From Blastocatellia bacterium (GTDB lineage Bacteria > Acidobacteriota > Blastocatellia > HR10), in NCBI GenBank assembly GCA_025055075.1, contig JANWYV010000033.1, positions 1 to 64,000 of the forward strand: 64,000 nt of DNA, read 5' to 3'. The notes beneath the pieces are model-generated. The model had not been told where the DNA came from and did no database searches. It saw only the letters and a list, made by a program, of their open reading frames with translations. Shown here one piece after another: positions 34,773 through 43,620 of this stretch (positions are counted from its first letter, which is position 1; each line of letters begins with the position of its first letter). The position numbers and the translations under genes are program-made.

Positions 34773-36488
34773 TCACTCGCCGAGGAGCATCTTCAACTCT
34801 TCCACGCGGCGACTGATCTCCGCTGGGGAGAGGTGTCGGTATTTCGGTGGGATCATCTCGCGCGAGGTCGCTTCCAAGATGGCCACGAGCGTTTGATATT
34901 CCAACGCCAGCTCATCGCGCGCAGGGATGAATTCGCGGGCGACGCGTTCGAGATCTTCGGGGAGGACGACATCCCGCTGCGCTTGTCGGGCCAGACGGCG
35001 CGCGCGAATGAGCATGGATTCGATGTCGGCGCCAGAGAGCTCCTGCGGATGCCGAGTGATAGGCGACCAATCTTCGATGGCGTGTCGAATCTTGTTCTTC
35101 CGCAGCATGGCCTGCACGATCTCCCATCGCTCCTCTTCACTCTGCGGATAAAAGAGGGAGATGTGCTCCTCGCAACGGCCCTGTCGCTTCAGGTCAATGG
35201 GGAGGAGATCGGGACGACAGGTCATGAGGATCCAGAGGATGCGCCCGCGATTCCGCGTATCCCCCATCGCGCTCGCGATTCGAGAGAAGACACGAGCGCT
35301 CACGCCACTATCCCCCTCAGTGCGTCGCGTCCCCAGCGCAGCATCGGCTTCATCAACGAGCACGACGATGGGCGCTAGCGCCTGCAGCAAACTGAGGATC
35401 TTCTCCAGGTTCGCCTCGGTCGAACCCACCCACTTCTCCCGGAAGTTCTTGAACTCGACGACATTCAATCCGCAGTCTTTCGCGAAGCATTCCGCCAGGA
35501 ACGTCTTCCCCGTCCCCACGGGACCCGAGATGAGAATGCCCATGGGCGCTTCCTCCCATCGCCCTTGGCGGATCGTCTCGGCGATGCTGCGGAGGAACTC
35601 CTTGGCGCTCTTCATCCCGCCCACGCTCTCCAATCCGTGTTCGGGCGTCACGAATTCGATGAGTCCAAAGCATTCGCTCTCGATGATCGCCTTCTTCTTC
35701 AATCGCACCGCTTCGAAGGTCAATCCGTCCGGATCCAATTGCGCGCTTCGCAAGAGCGCGTTCAGATGGACGCGGTTCAATCCCGAGGTGAGCTGCGCCA
35801 GTTGGCGCTCATCCATCTCCATCTTCACTTGGGGATGACGCGTTCGGAAGTGGCGGATGAAGTCGAGGCGTTCGGCTTCATCCGGATAGGGGATCTCGAT
35901 CGTCACCAGGCGCGAATTCTGTCGGACGCGCGCGTTGACATCGGCGAGGCTCTCAGCGATGAGGATGACGATGTTGTCCGAATGCAAGAGGCGCGCGCTG
36001 GTGATCCAGCGCTGCAACGTCACGAGGGCATGGCGATCCTCGCCGCTCAAGTGTCCGATCTCTCCGGCTGGAGCGAGCGTCTCCAAGAAGGTGAGGATGA
36101 CGGCGACCTGATCGCCGTGGAAGAGATAGCGCTCGATGAGCGGGAGAGCGCGACTCGGCTCTCGAGGGAGCGCTCGCAGGGCCTCGCGGCCGAGCAACGG
36201 ATCGGCCACGCGCGCGTGAGCGAGGAATTGGCGCTCCACCTCCGGGGAGCTGAAGGTGATCCCCGCGCTCCGATTGTAGAAAACGACGTTCTTGTTCCCG
36301 AGCAGCTTCCGTTGCAGGAACGTGAGCAGATCTACATATTGACCGTTGGCGGGAATGAGGTCGTAGATGTTGTGATGGAGGAGGAAATGACTCGCTTCGC
36401 CAGCGTAATACTTTCGCACCAATTCGCCCGCCCAACGAGGCAGGCGCACGATCTCTTCGAGCGAGAGAAAAGGTTTTGGTCGCGACAT
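34773..36488 (-). CDS. AAA ATPase with degenerate N-terminal AAA module (Vps4/Cdc48-like D2)
   Basis: A 571-residue protein. Residues ~100-250 look like an AAA module without a P-loop (a Walker-B-like NIVILIAES and a tail IPYPDEAERLDFI). Residues ~285-500 are a full classical AAA module: Walker A GPVGTGKT (322-329), pore-loop-like KWVGSTEAN (352-360), Walker B VVLVDEADAA, and RQGRCEEH at the arginine-finger position (RPGRFD in relatives). The C-terminus is helical with repeated Arg. It is the last gene of the pspA operon, 4 bp after the coiled-coil membrane protein. A remodelling role on PspA polymers, as Vps4 has on ESCRT-III, is an inference from this context. Confidence 0.85.
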   Translation of the reverse strand: MSRPKPFLSLEEIVRLPRWAGELVRKYYAGEASHFLLHHNIYDLIPANGQYVDLLTFLQRKLLGNKNVVFYNRSAGITFSSPEVERQFLAHARVADPLLGREALRALPREPSRALPLIERYLFHGDQVAVILTFLETLAPAGEIGHLSGEDRHALVTLQRWITSARLLHSDNIVILIAESLADVNARVRQNSRLVTIEIPYPDEAERLDFIRHFRTRHPQVKMEMDERQLAQLTSGLNRVHLNALLRSAQLDPDGLTFEAVRLKKKAIIESECFGLIEFVTPEHGLESVGGMKSAKEFLRSIAETIRQGRWEEAPMGILISGPVGTGKTFLAECFAKDCGLNVVEFKNFREKWVGSTEANLEKILSLLQALAPIVVLVDEADAALGTRRTEGDSGVSARVFSRIASAMGDTRNRGRILWILMTCRPDLLPIDLKRQGRCEEHISLFYPQSEEERWEIVQAMLRKNKIRHAIEDWSPITRHPQELSGADIESMLIRARRLARQAQRDVVLPEDLERVAREFIPARDELALEYQTLVAILEATSREMIPPKYRHLSPAEISRRVEELKMLLGE

Positions 36489-36492
36489 GACG

Positions 36493-37311
36493 CTATTGGC
36501 GCTCAGGCGTCAGCGGCGGCGCTTGCTGGCGCTCCAGGGCCTCCAAGGCGCTCATGATCGGCGCCGTCTCTTCCAGGACCGAGCGCGTCATCTCGATGCT
36601 CGAGAGCACGGATTCGAAATCGAGCGCCGCGATGCTCTCGACCGAAGACATCGTCATGACTTTGTCGTTGACCAGCCCGAAGAAATTCTCGATCGTTTGA
36701 AGTTGCGCTTCGAGGAGCTTCGTCGCTCGTTCAATGCTCTCATATTCAGCGAGGCGCGCCCGCAGGATGTTCAGGTTGTTCTCGATCACCTTCCGGGTCT
36801 TCTCATCGGCCGAGGCCAACTGACGCTCCGCCTGGGCGATTTGGTTCATGATGGCCTGACGATTGAACGCCCGGAGGTGCGTCTTGCAGCGCCGATAGAG
36901 ATCGAGGAAATCCACGAAGCGTTCCCACATCGCATCGAGCGTGCGAATATCGGCGGGCACGTCCTTGGAACGGGTGAAACGCATGTAGTTGGCGTAGATC
37001 TGCTTCTTCAGCCAGCGGAGATACTCCACGGCTTCTCGCTCGCGCGGATCGAACGATTTGATCAACTCTTCGCGAGCCCGCTGGCGTTCCGCGGCCGCGC
37101 GTTGCCGCTGCCGGCGTTCCACCAAGCGTTGATAGGCCGTCGTCGCCGGCACCGTCAGCAAATAAAGGACCTCGGCGGCAGCGCCGCCGAGCAGGATGAG
37201 CTTCTCCAAAGGAGGCGGAGCATAAACGGCCGCGGCGAGCACGCCGACGATCGCCCAGAGATTCACCGGCTCTTTGAGCGCCTCCCAGACGTAAGCGATT
37301 CTTCTCGGCAT
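36493..37311 (-). CDS. Membrane-anchored coiled-coil protein of the PspA operon
   Basis: A 272-residue protein with two closely spaced N-terminal hydrophobic segments (about 17-32 and 37-55, likely a hairpin) and a long charged helical remainder (about 60-255) rich in Glu, Arg and Gln, probably coiled coil. I do not recognise a named family. ATG 37311 (MPRRIAYV) is chosen; a TTG nine codons earlier is in frame. Between pspA and the AAA gene it is well placed to be the membrane anchor or adaptor for both. The C-terminal Pro/Gln tail (QQAPPLTPERQ) could be a docking peptide for the AAA protein, which is speculative. Confidence 0.8.
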   Translation of the reverse strand: MPRRIAYVWEALKEPVNLWAIVGVLAAAVYAPPPLEKLILLGGAAAEVLYLLTVPATTAYQRLVERRQRQRAAAERQRAREELIKSFDPREREAVEYLRWLKKQIYANYMRFTRSKDVPADIRTLDAMWERFVDFLDLYRRCKTHLRAFNRQAIMNQIAQAERQLASADEKTRKVIENNLNILRARLAEYESIERATKLLEAQLQTIENFFGLVNDKVMTMSSVESIAALDFESVLSSIEMTRSVLEETAPIMSALEALERQQAPPLTPERQ

Positions 37312-37435
37312 CGTGAGATCCCCACTCCTGATCGTCAACGCCAGGCGCAGCAGGACGTTCGGCCGTCCCTTGCGACGTCGAGGGATCGCCGGAGCTGAAG
37401 GAAAGCTGCGCGCGTGGCGATTCGTTGGATTCGGC

Positions 37436-38212
37436 TCATCCTTCCGTGGTCTTCAGCGGCTCGGAGCGCGTCGCTTCCTCTTCGGCCGGTCCGAGCGTCT
37501 TCTCTGGGAGCGCAGCCGCTTCCGGAGCTGGGGCTTCGGGCAGTAATCCCATCTGTCGCTTATAGGCGATCAGCATATCCTGAACCTGCATCGAGAGGGC
37601 TTCCTTCTCGATCTCGGCGATCTGACTCTCGACTCCCGTCGCGGCCAGCTCCATCTTCGCTTCGGCCGCGGCAACGCGCCGCGCGACTTTCTCCCGCATC
37701 TCTTCGAACGTCCCGGCTTCATCGCCGAGTTGGAAGCTGGCCATCGTCTGCGCCAATTGCTCCTGAATACGGGCGCGGCGATGCTCGGCGATCAGTTGCA
37801 TCGCTTCTTGCTGTCGCTTCTTGAGTTGCAAGATGTAGTTGTCGCGGAAGCGAATCGCCTGTTCCGAAGCGCGGCGGGCGGCCTCCAATTGCTGGCGCGA
37901 CCGCTCCAGGGCGACCTGTTTCTCCTGCAGCGCACTGATGAAGGCTGTTGCCAGATCATCTCGCCCTTGCTTGATGGCAGCGCGAATCTTGGCGTCGAAT
38001 TCCGTGATCTCTCGCTCCAGAGTCATGACCTCTTTTTCCAAGAGCTTCTGCGTGGCCATGACTTGAGCGACGTTCTCATTCATCTGAGGGAGCTTGTCGC
38101 GCATGTCGCGGATAACCTGCTGCAGGATCAGCTCCGGATCCTCCGCTCGTTCGATGAGCCCTCCGAAGATGGCTCGTAAGAGCCGCTTGAGTCGTTGCCA
38201 CATCGTCGCCAT
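37436..38212 (-). CDS. pspA: PspA/IM30 (Vipp1) family membrane-stress protein
   Basis: A 258-residue PspA/Vipp1 family protein, the bacterial counterparts of ESCRT-III that polymerise on damaged inner membranes. The start MATMWQRLKRLLRAIFGGLIE is amphipathic (helix 0), then AEDPELILQQVIRDM (family signature), followed by long helices alpha1-alpha4 up to ~residue 220. The last ~35 residues are an extra Pro/Glu-rich tail that may serve as a handle for partners. AAGGAGG precedes the ATG. Two further genes in the same direction (membrane coiled-coil, AAA ATPase) complete the operon; there is no PspF or PspBC. Confidence 0.9.
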   Translation of the reverse strand: MATMWQRLKRLLRAIFGGLIERAEDPELILQQVIRDMRDKLPQMNENVAQVMATQKLLEKEVMTLEREITEFDAKIRAAIKQGRDDLATAFISALQEKQVALERSRQQLEAARRASEQAIRFRDNYILQLKKRQQEAMQLIAEHRRARIQEQLAQTMASFQLGDEAGTFEEMREKVARRVAAAEAKMELAATGVESQIAEIEKEALSMQVQDMLIAYKRQMGLLPEAPAPEAAALPEKTLGPAEEEATRSEPLKTTEG

Positions 38213-38328
38213 AGCCTCCTTAAGGCTTCGCGGGCTCCTATACGGAGACCCTTCGATCCGTCATACGATGGATTCGCCAGCATAGTTTATCACAAAGTGG
38301 ATGGCGGGAGTATCTGGAAGAGGGAACG

Positions 38329-38358
38329 TTGACGGACGCTCCGGACCAGTGGTACGCT
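38329..38358 (+). promoter_or_regulatory. Candidate promoter of the class A beta-lactamase-like gene
   Basis: TTGACG (38329-38334), 18 bp, extended -10 TGG-TACGCT (38353-38358), 40 bp before the ATG. It is closely similar to the promoter at 25449. Confidence 0.45.
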
Positions 38359-38398
38359 CCTTTCACCGAGCGGGTCTCCGAAGCGATGGAGGATTCAG

Positions 38399-39370
38399 AT
38401 GCGACCGAACAGTGCCTCAGCACGCCATGTTGGAGCCGGGATCGGCTCGCGAGCCGGACGGCGGGCGATCGCCATCGCTTTGCTCGTGGTCTGGCTTTCT
38501 CCTTCGGCCTCCTTTCGCCAAGCCGACGTGAGGACACGCCTTGAGGCGATGATCGCCGCCAGCGGCGCGGAAGCCGTCGCCGTGGCCTACTACGATTTCG
38601 CGACCGGGGAGGAGATTCTCCTTCGAGCGGACGACCCGTTCCATGCGGCGAGTACGATGAAAGTACCGGTGATGATGGAGGTCTTCCGACAAGCGCAGGA
38701 GGGGCGGCTCTCTCTCGACGATCACCTCATCGTCAAGAACGAATTCCGGAGTCTCGCCGATGGAAGCGCGTTCTCCCTCGCCGTGGAGAATGACGCTGAT
38801 CCCGCGCTCTATGAGAGGATCGGACGCGCAGTGCCGATCCGCGAATTGGTGCGCGCCATGATCGTGCGCAGCAGCAATCTGGCGACGAATCTCCTCATCG
38901 AGCGCGTCACGGCCGCGCGCGTGCAGGAATTGATGGAGGCGATCGGTGCGTCGGGGATGCGCGTCCTCCGCGGCGTGGAGGATCGCCGGGCGTTCGAGCG
39001 GGGGCTCAACAACACGACGACGGCGCGCGCGTTGCTCGTCATCTTTCGGCGTCTCGCCGAAGGGCGCGTCGTCTCGCCCGAGAGCTGCGCGGAGATGGTG
39101 CGCATCCTGCTCGATCAAGAGTTCAACGATGGCATCCCGGCCGGTTTGCCGGCGAGCGCGCGCGTGGCGCATAAGACGGGAGCAATTCATCGAATCGCGC
39201 ACGATGCCGGGATCATCTATCCGTCCGAGGGACCACCTTATGTGCTCATCGTCCTCACGCGCGGGATAGCCGAGGAGCAAAGCGCCAACCGACTCATCGC
39301 AGAGATCTCGCGCCTCATGTACGAGCATACCCTGAAGCAGCGAGCGGAACGCATTCCGCAGCGGCAATGA
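38399..39370 (+). CDS. Class A beta-lactamase-like serine hydrolase, exported
   Basis: A 323-residue exported protein with all four class A elements: Ser85-x-x-Lys88 (STMK), Ser158-x-Asn160 (SSN, in place of SDN), the omega-loop ExxLN as Glu200-Arg-Gly-Leu-Asn204 followed by NTTTA, and Lys259-Thr-Gly261 (HKTG). A basic start and a hydrophobic run (residues ~22-38) give a signal peptide. GGAGG is 6 nt before the ATG. It could hydrolyse beta-lactams or act as a D,D-peptidase or esterase relative. The SSN replacement and divergence leave the activity open. It is divergent from the pspA operon. Confidence 0.82.
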   Translation: MRPNSASARHVGAGIGSRAGRRAIAIALLVVWLSPSASFRQADVRTRLEAMIAASGAEAVAVAYYDFATGEEILLRADDPFHAASTMKVPVMMEVFRQAQEGRLSLDDHLIVKNEFRSLADGSAFSLAVENDADPALYERIGRAVPIRELVRAMIVRSSNLATNLLIERVTAARVQELMEAIGASGMRVLRGVEDRRAFERGLNNTTTARALLVIFRRLAEGRVVSPESCAEMVRILLDQEFNDGIPAGLPASARVAHKTGAIHRIAHDAGIIYPSEGPPYVLIVLTRGIAEEQSANRLIAEISRLMYEHTLKQRAERIPQRQ

Positions 39371-39550
39371 GTCATCCCTTCGCGTCAGGACCTCCGCGTC
39401 GGCTTTCATTGAGAGCGGTTCGAAAAAAGTCCCCTCCCGCACCCCATGACCTTTCGTTTCACGGAAACGCTGCGGGTCGTCCATCCTTCCCTCCCGGCGG
39501 AATTCCCAAAATTTTCCCTTAATTTTGTTCAATTCATCTTCAGATCGTTC

Positions 39551-39579
39551 AAGACAACATCGGCGGCGAGCGCTAAATA
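39551..39579 (+). promoter_or_regulatory. Weak candidate promoter of the Oar-like receptor
   Basis: AAGACA (39551-39556), 17 bp, TAAATA (39574-39579), in a conspicuously AT-rich 100-bp stretch. The ATG follows at 39621 after AAGGAGGG. Confidence 0.3.
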
Positions 39580-39620
39580 AGGCGGGCGGGAGACCAATAA
39601 CCAACTAAGGAGGGACGACC

Positions 39621-42600
39621 ATGGGTGACTGGAAAAGTATCCACCGCCTCTTCCACTCCTTCTTTCCGGTTGTCCCCTCTTCGACCAATGGAGGGGTGTC
39701 GGGTCGGAAAATCGTCGTTTTCGCCGTGTTCGTCGCGCTGATGCTGAGCGGGCCTTCGGGCCTCGCGCAGTTGCGCATTGTCGGTTCCGTCTCCGGGGTC
39801 ATCGAGGATCCAATGGGGGCTGTCGTCCCGAATGCGAAAGTGGTGTTGAAGGACGTGAAGACCGGGATCACGAAAGAGACGACCTCTAGCGAACGAGGGA
39901 CGTTCTTCTTCCCGGACCTGGCCAGCGGGGTGTACGAGATCACGGTGACGGCGCCGGGGTTCCAGACGGCGGTCGTTCCCAACATCATCGTCTCGACGAG
40001 CCAGACGACGGACGTGCGCATTCGCCTGGAAATCGGTCAAATGACCGAGACCGTCGAGGTCGTAGGCGGGTCATCGCCCGTTTTGGAGACGACCTCGCAA
40101 TTGGTGGTGAGCACGATCCCAAAGGAGACGATCACGCGGTTGCCGTTGGCCAATCGCAGCAATGTGCTCGCGCTGGCGCGGCTCGCTCCAGGAGCTGCTC
40201 CGGCCACGGGCGGTAGCACACGGTATAACAATCTAGCGGGTGGAGCGCTCAACGTCACCGTGGACGGGATCAACAATGCCTCCATCGGATATAAGAGTGG
40301 TGGGACGGTTTTCTACATGACTGTTCCTGTCCGACTTGGGGCCGTGGAGGAGGTCTCCATTGAGACCGGGGGATTAGGTGCGGATTCCGGAGCACAAAGC
40401 GGTACGAACATTAAGTTCACGACGCGACGCGGCGGAAGCGAGTACCACGGTAGCCTCTTCTACGAGCCGCAGAGCGAGAAGTTCAATGCTAATACCTGGG
40501 CTCGAAATGCCCAGGGCTTGCCGCGGGTTCGATTTCGCCGTCACGACTACGGAGGGAACTTTGGCGGCCCCTTGATTCCTTTCGGTCCGTTCAAGAAGAA
40601 GATGTTCATCTTCGTGAACTTCGAGCGACGGTTGCAACCCATGCGGGTCGCGAGCACGGTCACTGTGCCAACGCCGGAGGCGCAGCGCGGGATTTATGCC
40701 TACATCGTCAGCGGCACGACGGACCAAGTGCGAACCGTGAACGTCTTAGAGCTGGCGGCGGCCAGGGGCCTGCCCACGCGTTTGGATCGCGTGACCCAGG
40801 CCATCTTAGCCCTCCACAACGAAGTCCCCAAGTACGCGACGCGGATCCCCGATGATGATCTCAATCGAGACACCTATGCGTGGGATGAGGAGAACAACCT
40901 CTATCAGTATTTCCCCACTGTGCGATTCGACTACCACATCACACCGGGGCAACAATTCACGTTCACCTGGAACTACTACCACAGTTGGCAACCGGGGCAA
41001 CGGCGTCTTCCTGTGCCGGGCGTGAATCGCGTCAATCCCTTCCGCTTGGGCTACTTCATCTGGTCCATGGCATTGCAGTCTACCTTCTCTTCACGGACGT
41101 TCAATGAATTTCGCTATGGCGTGCAGCATAGCGGCGATACCAATACACGCGCCGAGTATGGTCTCTACTATCAGTTCGACGGGAAGCCACTGCGGATCGG
41201 CACGACACTGCCCTTTAATGTGACGGTTCCGTTCATTGATCAACAGAACGTGACGGGACGGCACTACATCACGACGATTTACGACACGCTGACGCTCCAT
41301 CGGGGCGAGCACACGATCACACTCGGCGGCAGTCTCCGGAGGAGCGTGTGGAACGACACGGCCGAAGTCTTCCCACTGCCCACGTACACGACGGGGACGC
41401 CTTCCGGCGATCCATTGCAAGCGGCCACGGCATTCACGACCGCGACGATTCCAGGGATCAATCCCACACAGCTCGGAGAGCCCTTGGCTCTATACAACCT
41501 CTTGGTGGGGCGAGTGGCCGCCGCGAACTTCACCCGCGTCGTGAATCCGGATACCTTCCGGTACGACGGGTTCATCAACTACACGTGGACGAATTCTCTC
41601 ATGGGGGGCGTCTACGCGCAGGATCGCTGGCGGGTCACACGAGATCTCACGCTGAACTACGGGTTGCGGTGGGAGATCCAGGGCCCGATGAAGGACGGTA
41701 AGGGGATCACGGCCGTCCCGGATATGGCGAGCGTCCTGAGTGGAGGTGCGCCACTGCTCTATGTGGGGCGCATCCCGTACAAGACCGACTGGCGCAATCT
41801 CGCCCCGAACTTCGGCTTCGCGTGGAATCCCTCTCGAACATCGGGCCTCTGGGGCAGGCTCTTGGGCGATGCGAAGACCGTCATCCGCGCGTCCTATGGG
41901 ATCGTCTACTATGACGAAGGGACGCAGTTCTTCGCCGCCAACCTGGGCCCCAACGTGGGGAAATTCATCAACGCGATCACCCTCATTCCAGGGCAACCGG
42001 GGCAGACGAACCTGCCAGCCTTCTATACGCTCTCGGACATCGTGGCGAATCCCTTGACCGTGTCCTCATTCGCGTTCACCACGACCGAGTACAAAAAGGT
42101 CGTCAATCAGGCGGATCAGACGTTCGCGCGAACGATCAATGGCTTCGATCCCACGCTCCGCGCTCCGTACACGATCAACTGGAACTTCGGCATCCAACGC
42201 GAGCTGTGGAAGGATTCGGTGCTGGAAATCCGATATGTGGGGAACACGTCGAAGCTCTCTTGGCGCACCAGCAACTTGAACGAGGTGGATATCTTCAGGA
42301 ACGGATTTCTGGAGGAGTTCAGGAACGCGCAGCGGAATCTCGCCATCAATCAGGCAGCGGGCGTCAATAGCTTCCAATATCGAGGGCTCCCGGGTCAGGT
42401 GCCGTTGCCCATCTTCGATGCGGCTTTCGGGGCTCGCGGGGGAGTTCCGCCCATTGCTCCTGGTTCGGGGTATCAAAATCCGACCTTCATCACCCAGTTG
42501 CAAACCGGAGCGGCCGGCGCGCTGGCGACGACGCTGGCCACGAATCCGAACTACGTATGCCGGATGTTCGGGAGCGCCTTCAGCCCGTGCTTGCGAATTG

Positions 42601-43502
42601 ATCCCCGCTATAACGCACCCGGTCCTTACCCGATCAATTTCTTCTTGCCCAATCCGTACGTCGCGGGACGTCTGGGCTATGTGGACGATACGGGGTGGCA
42701 CAGCTACAACGGGTTGCAAATCCAGCTCCGGCAGCATCTACGACGTGGGTTGACGTGGACGACGAACTACACCTGGAGTAAGAGCCTCACCAATCTCGCC
42801 GTGGATAATCAGAATCAGAGCCTCGACTTCCTGACCTTGCGCAACGTTCGCTTGAACAAGCGAGTCTCGCCCTTCGACATTCGCCATGTCATTCAGTCCT
42901 TCGGAACGTACGACTTGCCGATCGGGCGCGGACGTTGGCTGTCCATCAATAATCGCGTTCTCAATGCCGTGATCGGGGGATGGACGCTCGGCTCGATCTT
43001 CGTGTTCCAGACGGGGGCGCCAATCCAACTAACCGGCGGGTTCCAAACGGTCAACAACACGAACAACCCGGCTGCCAGTGGCGTATGGTTGGCTCCGGGA
43101 GTCACGCTGAAGCAGATCGAGAAGATGTTCAAAGCGCCGCTCCAGCGCTTGACGGGTCGGGCGGGGATGACCGATCTGCAGCGCCTCGCCGTGGATCCAA
43201 GGTTGGTCGGTCCAGATGGGCGAGCGAATCCACAGTTCCTGATCCCGAATTCCACGCCAGGCGAGTTCGGACAACTGATCTTCCTACGCGATCGGAATAC
43301 GTTCCAATGGGACGTCTCGCTCACGAAGGAATTTCAGCTCGCGGAGAAGACGCGCCTGGAGCTGTTCGCCAGCTTCAATAACGTCCTGAATCATCCGCGG
43401 TGGGGATTCCCTAATGCCAACGTCTTCAGCACGACGTTCGGCGTCGTGGGCGCACCGACCGGCAATCGCACGATCAATCTGCGCGCGACGCTCAACTTCT
43501 AG
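39621..43502 (+). CDS. Oar-like TonB-dependent receptor with carboxypeptidase-regulatory-like domain
   Basis: A 1293-residue outer-membrane protein. It has an N-terminal extension and signal peptide (about 30-50, ending GLAQ), then a carboxypeptidase-regulatory-like beta-sandwich (about 55-140: GSVSGVIEDPMGAVVPNAKV, GFQTAVVPNIIVS), then a plug-like region with LPLANRSNVLALARL and VTVDGINNASIG, and a ~22-strand barrel to the C-terminal aromatic (LRATLNF). Large families of such receptors are characteristic of Acidobacteriota and are thought to import oligosaccharides or peptides; the ligand is unknown. AAGGAGGG lies 6 nt before the ATG. It is monocistronic, followed by a strong terminator. Confidence 0.9.
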   Translation: MGDWKSIHRLFHSFFPVVPSSTNGGVSGRKIVVFAVFVALMLSGPSGLAQLRIVGSVSGVIEDPMGAVVPNAKVVLKDVKTGITKETTSSERGTFFFPDLASGVYEITVTAPGFQTAVVPNIIVSTSQTTDVRIRLEIGQMTETVEVVGGSSPVLETTSQLVVSTIPKETITRLPLANRSNVLALARLAPGAAPATGGSTRYNNLAGGALNVTVDGINNASIGYKSGGTVFYMTVPVRLGAVEEVSIETGGLGADSGAQSGTNIKFTTRRGGSEYHGSLFYEPQSEKFNANTWARNAQGLPRVRFRRHDYGGNFGGPLIPFGPFKKKMFIFVNFERRLQPMRVASTVTVPTPEAQRGIYAYIVSGTTDQVRTVNVLELAAARGLPTRLDRVTQAILALHNEVPKYATRIPDDDLNRDTYAWDEENNLYQYFPTVRFDYHITPGQQFTFTWNYYHSWQPGQRRLPVPGVNRVNPFRLGYFIWSMALQSTFSSRTFNEFRYGVQHSGDTNTRAEYGLYYQFDGKPLRIGTTLPFNVTVPFIDQQNVTGRHYITTIYDTLTLHRGEHTITLGGSLRRSVWNDTAEVFPLPTYTTGTPSGDPLQAATAFTTATIPGINPTQLGEPLALYNLLVGRVAAANFTRVVNPDTFRYDGFINYTWTNSLMGGVYAQDRWRVTRDLTLNYGLRWEIQGPMKDGKGITAVPDMASVLSGGAPLLYVGRIPYKTDWRNLAPNFGFAWNPSRTSGLWGRLLGDAKTVIRASYGIVYYDEGTQFFAANLGPNVGKFINAITLIPGQPGQTNLPAFYTLSDIVANPLTVSSFAFTTTEYKKVVNQADQTFARTINGFDPTLRAPYTINWNFGIQRELWKDSVLEIRYVGNTSKLSWRTSNLNEVDIFRNGFLEEFRNAQRNLAINQAAGVNSFQYRGLPGQVPLPIFDAAFGARGGVPPIAPGSGYQNPTFITQLQTGAAGALATTLATNPNYVCRMFGSAFSPCLRIDPRYNAPGPYPINFFLPNPYVAGRLGYVDDTGWHSYNGLQIQLRQHLRRGLTWTTNYTWSKSLTNLAVDNQNQSLDFLTLRNVRLNKRVSPFDIRHVIQSFGTYDLPIGRGRWLSINNRVLNAVIGGWTLGSIFVFQTGAPIQLTGGFQTVNNTNNPAASGVWLAPGVTLKQIEKMFKAPLQRLTGRAGMTDLQRLAVDPRLVGPDGRANPQFLIPNSTPGEFGQLIFLRDRNTFQWDVSLTKEFQLAEKTRLELFASFNNVLNHPRWGFPNANVFSTTFGVVGAPTGNRTINLRATLNF

Positions 43503-43529
43503 CTCGTGGATCGGGAGAAGGGGTCTCGC

Positions 43530-43568
43530 GGCCCGGTTCGATAGGCGGTCGAACCGGGCCTTCTCGAT
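43530..43568 (+). terminator. Intrinsic terminator after the Oar-like receptor gene
   Basis: GGCCCGGTTCGA (43530-43541) and TCGAACCGGGCC (43549-43560) form a perfect 12-bp stem with a 7-nt loop, followed by a short T-rich run (TTCTCGATTT). It lies 27 bp after the stop and ahead of the convergent purD gene, which could use it too. Confidence 0.8.
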
Positions 43569-43620
43569 TTCGGCGCTTTCTATGTGTTCGGAGGCGCGCT
43601 CTGCTCATTCTGCGAGGGGC

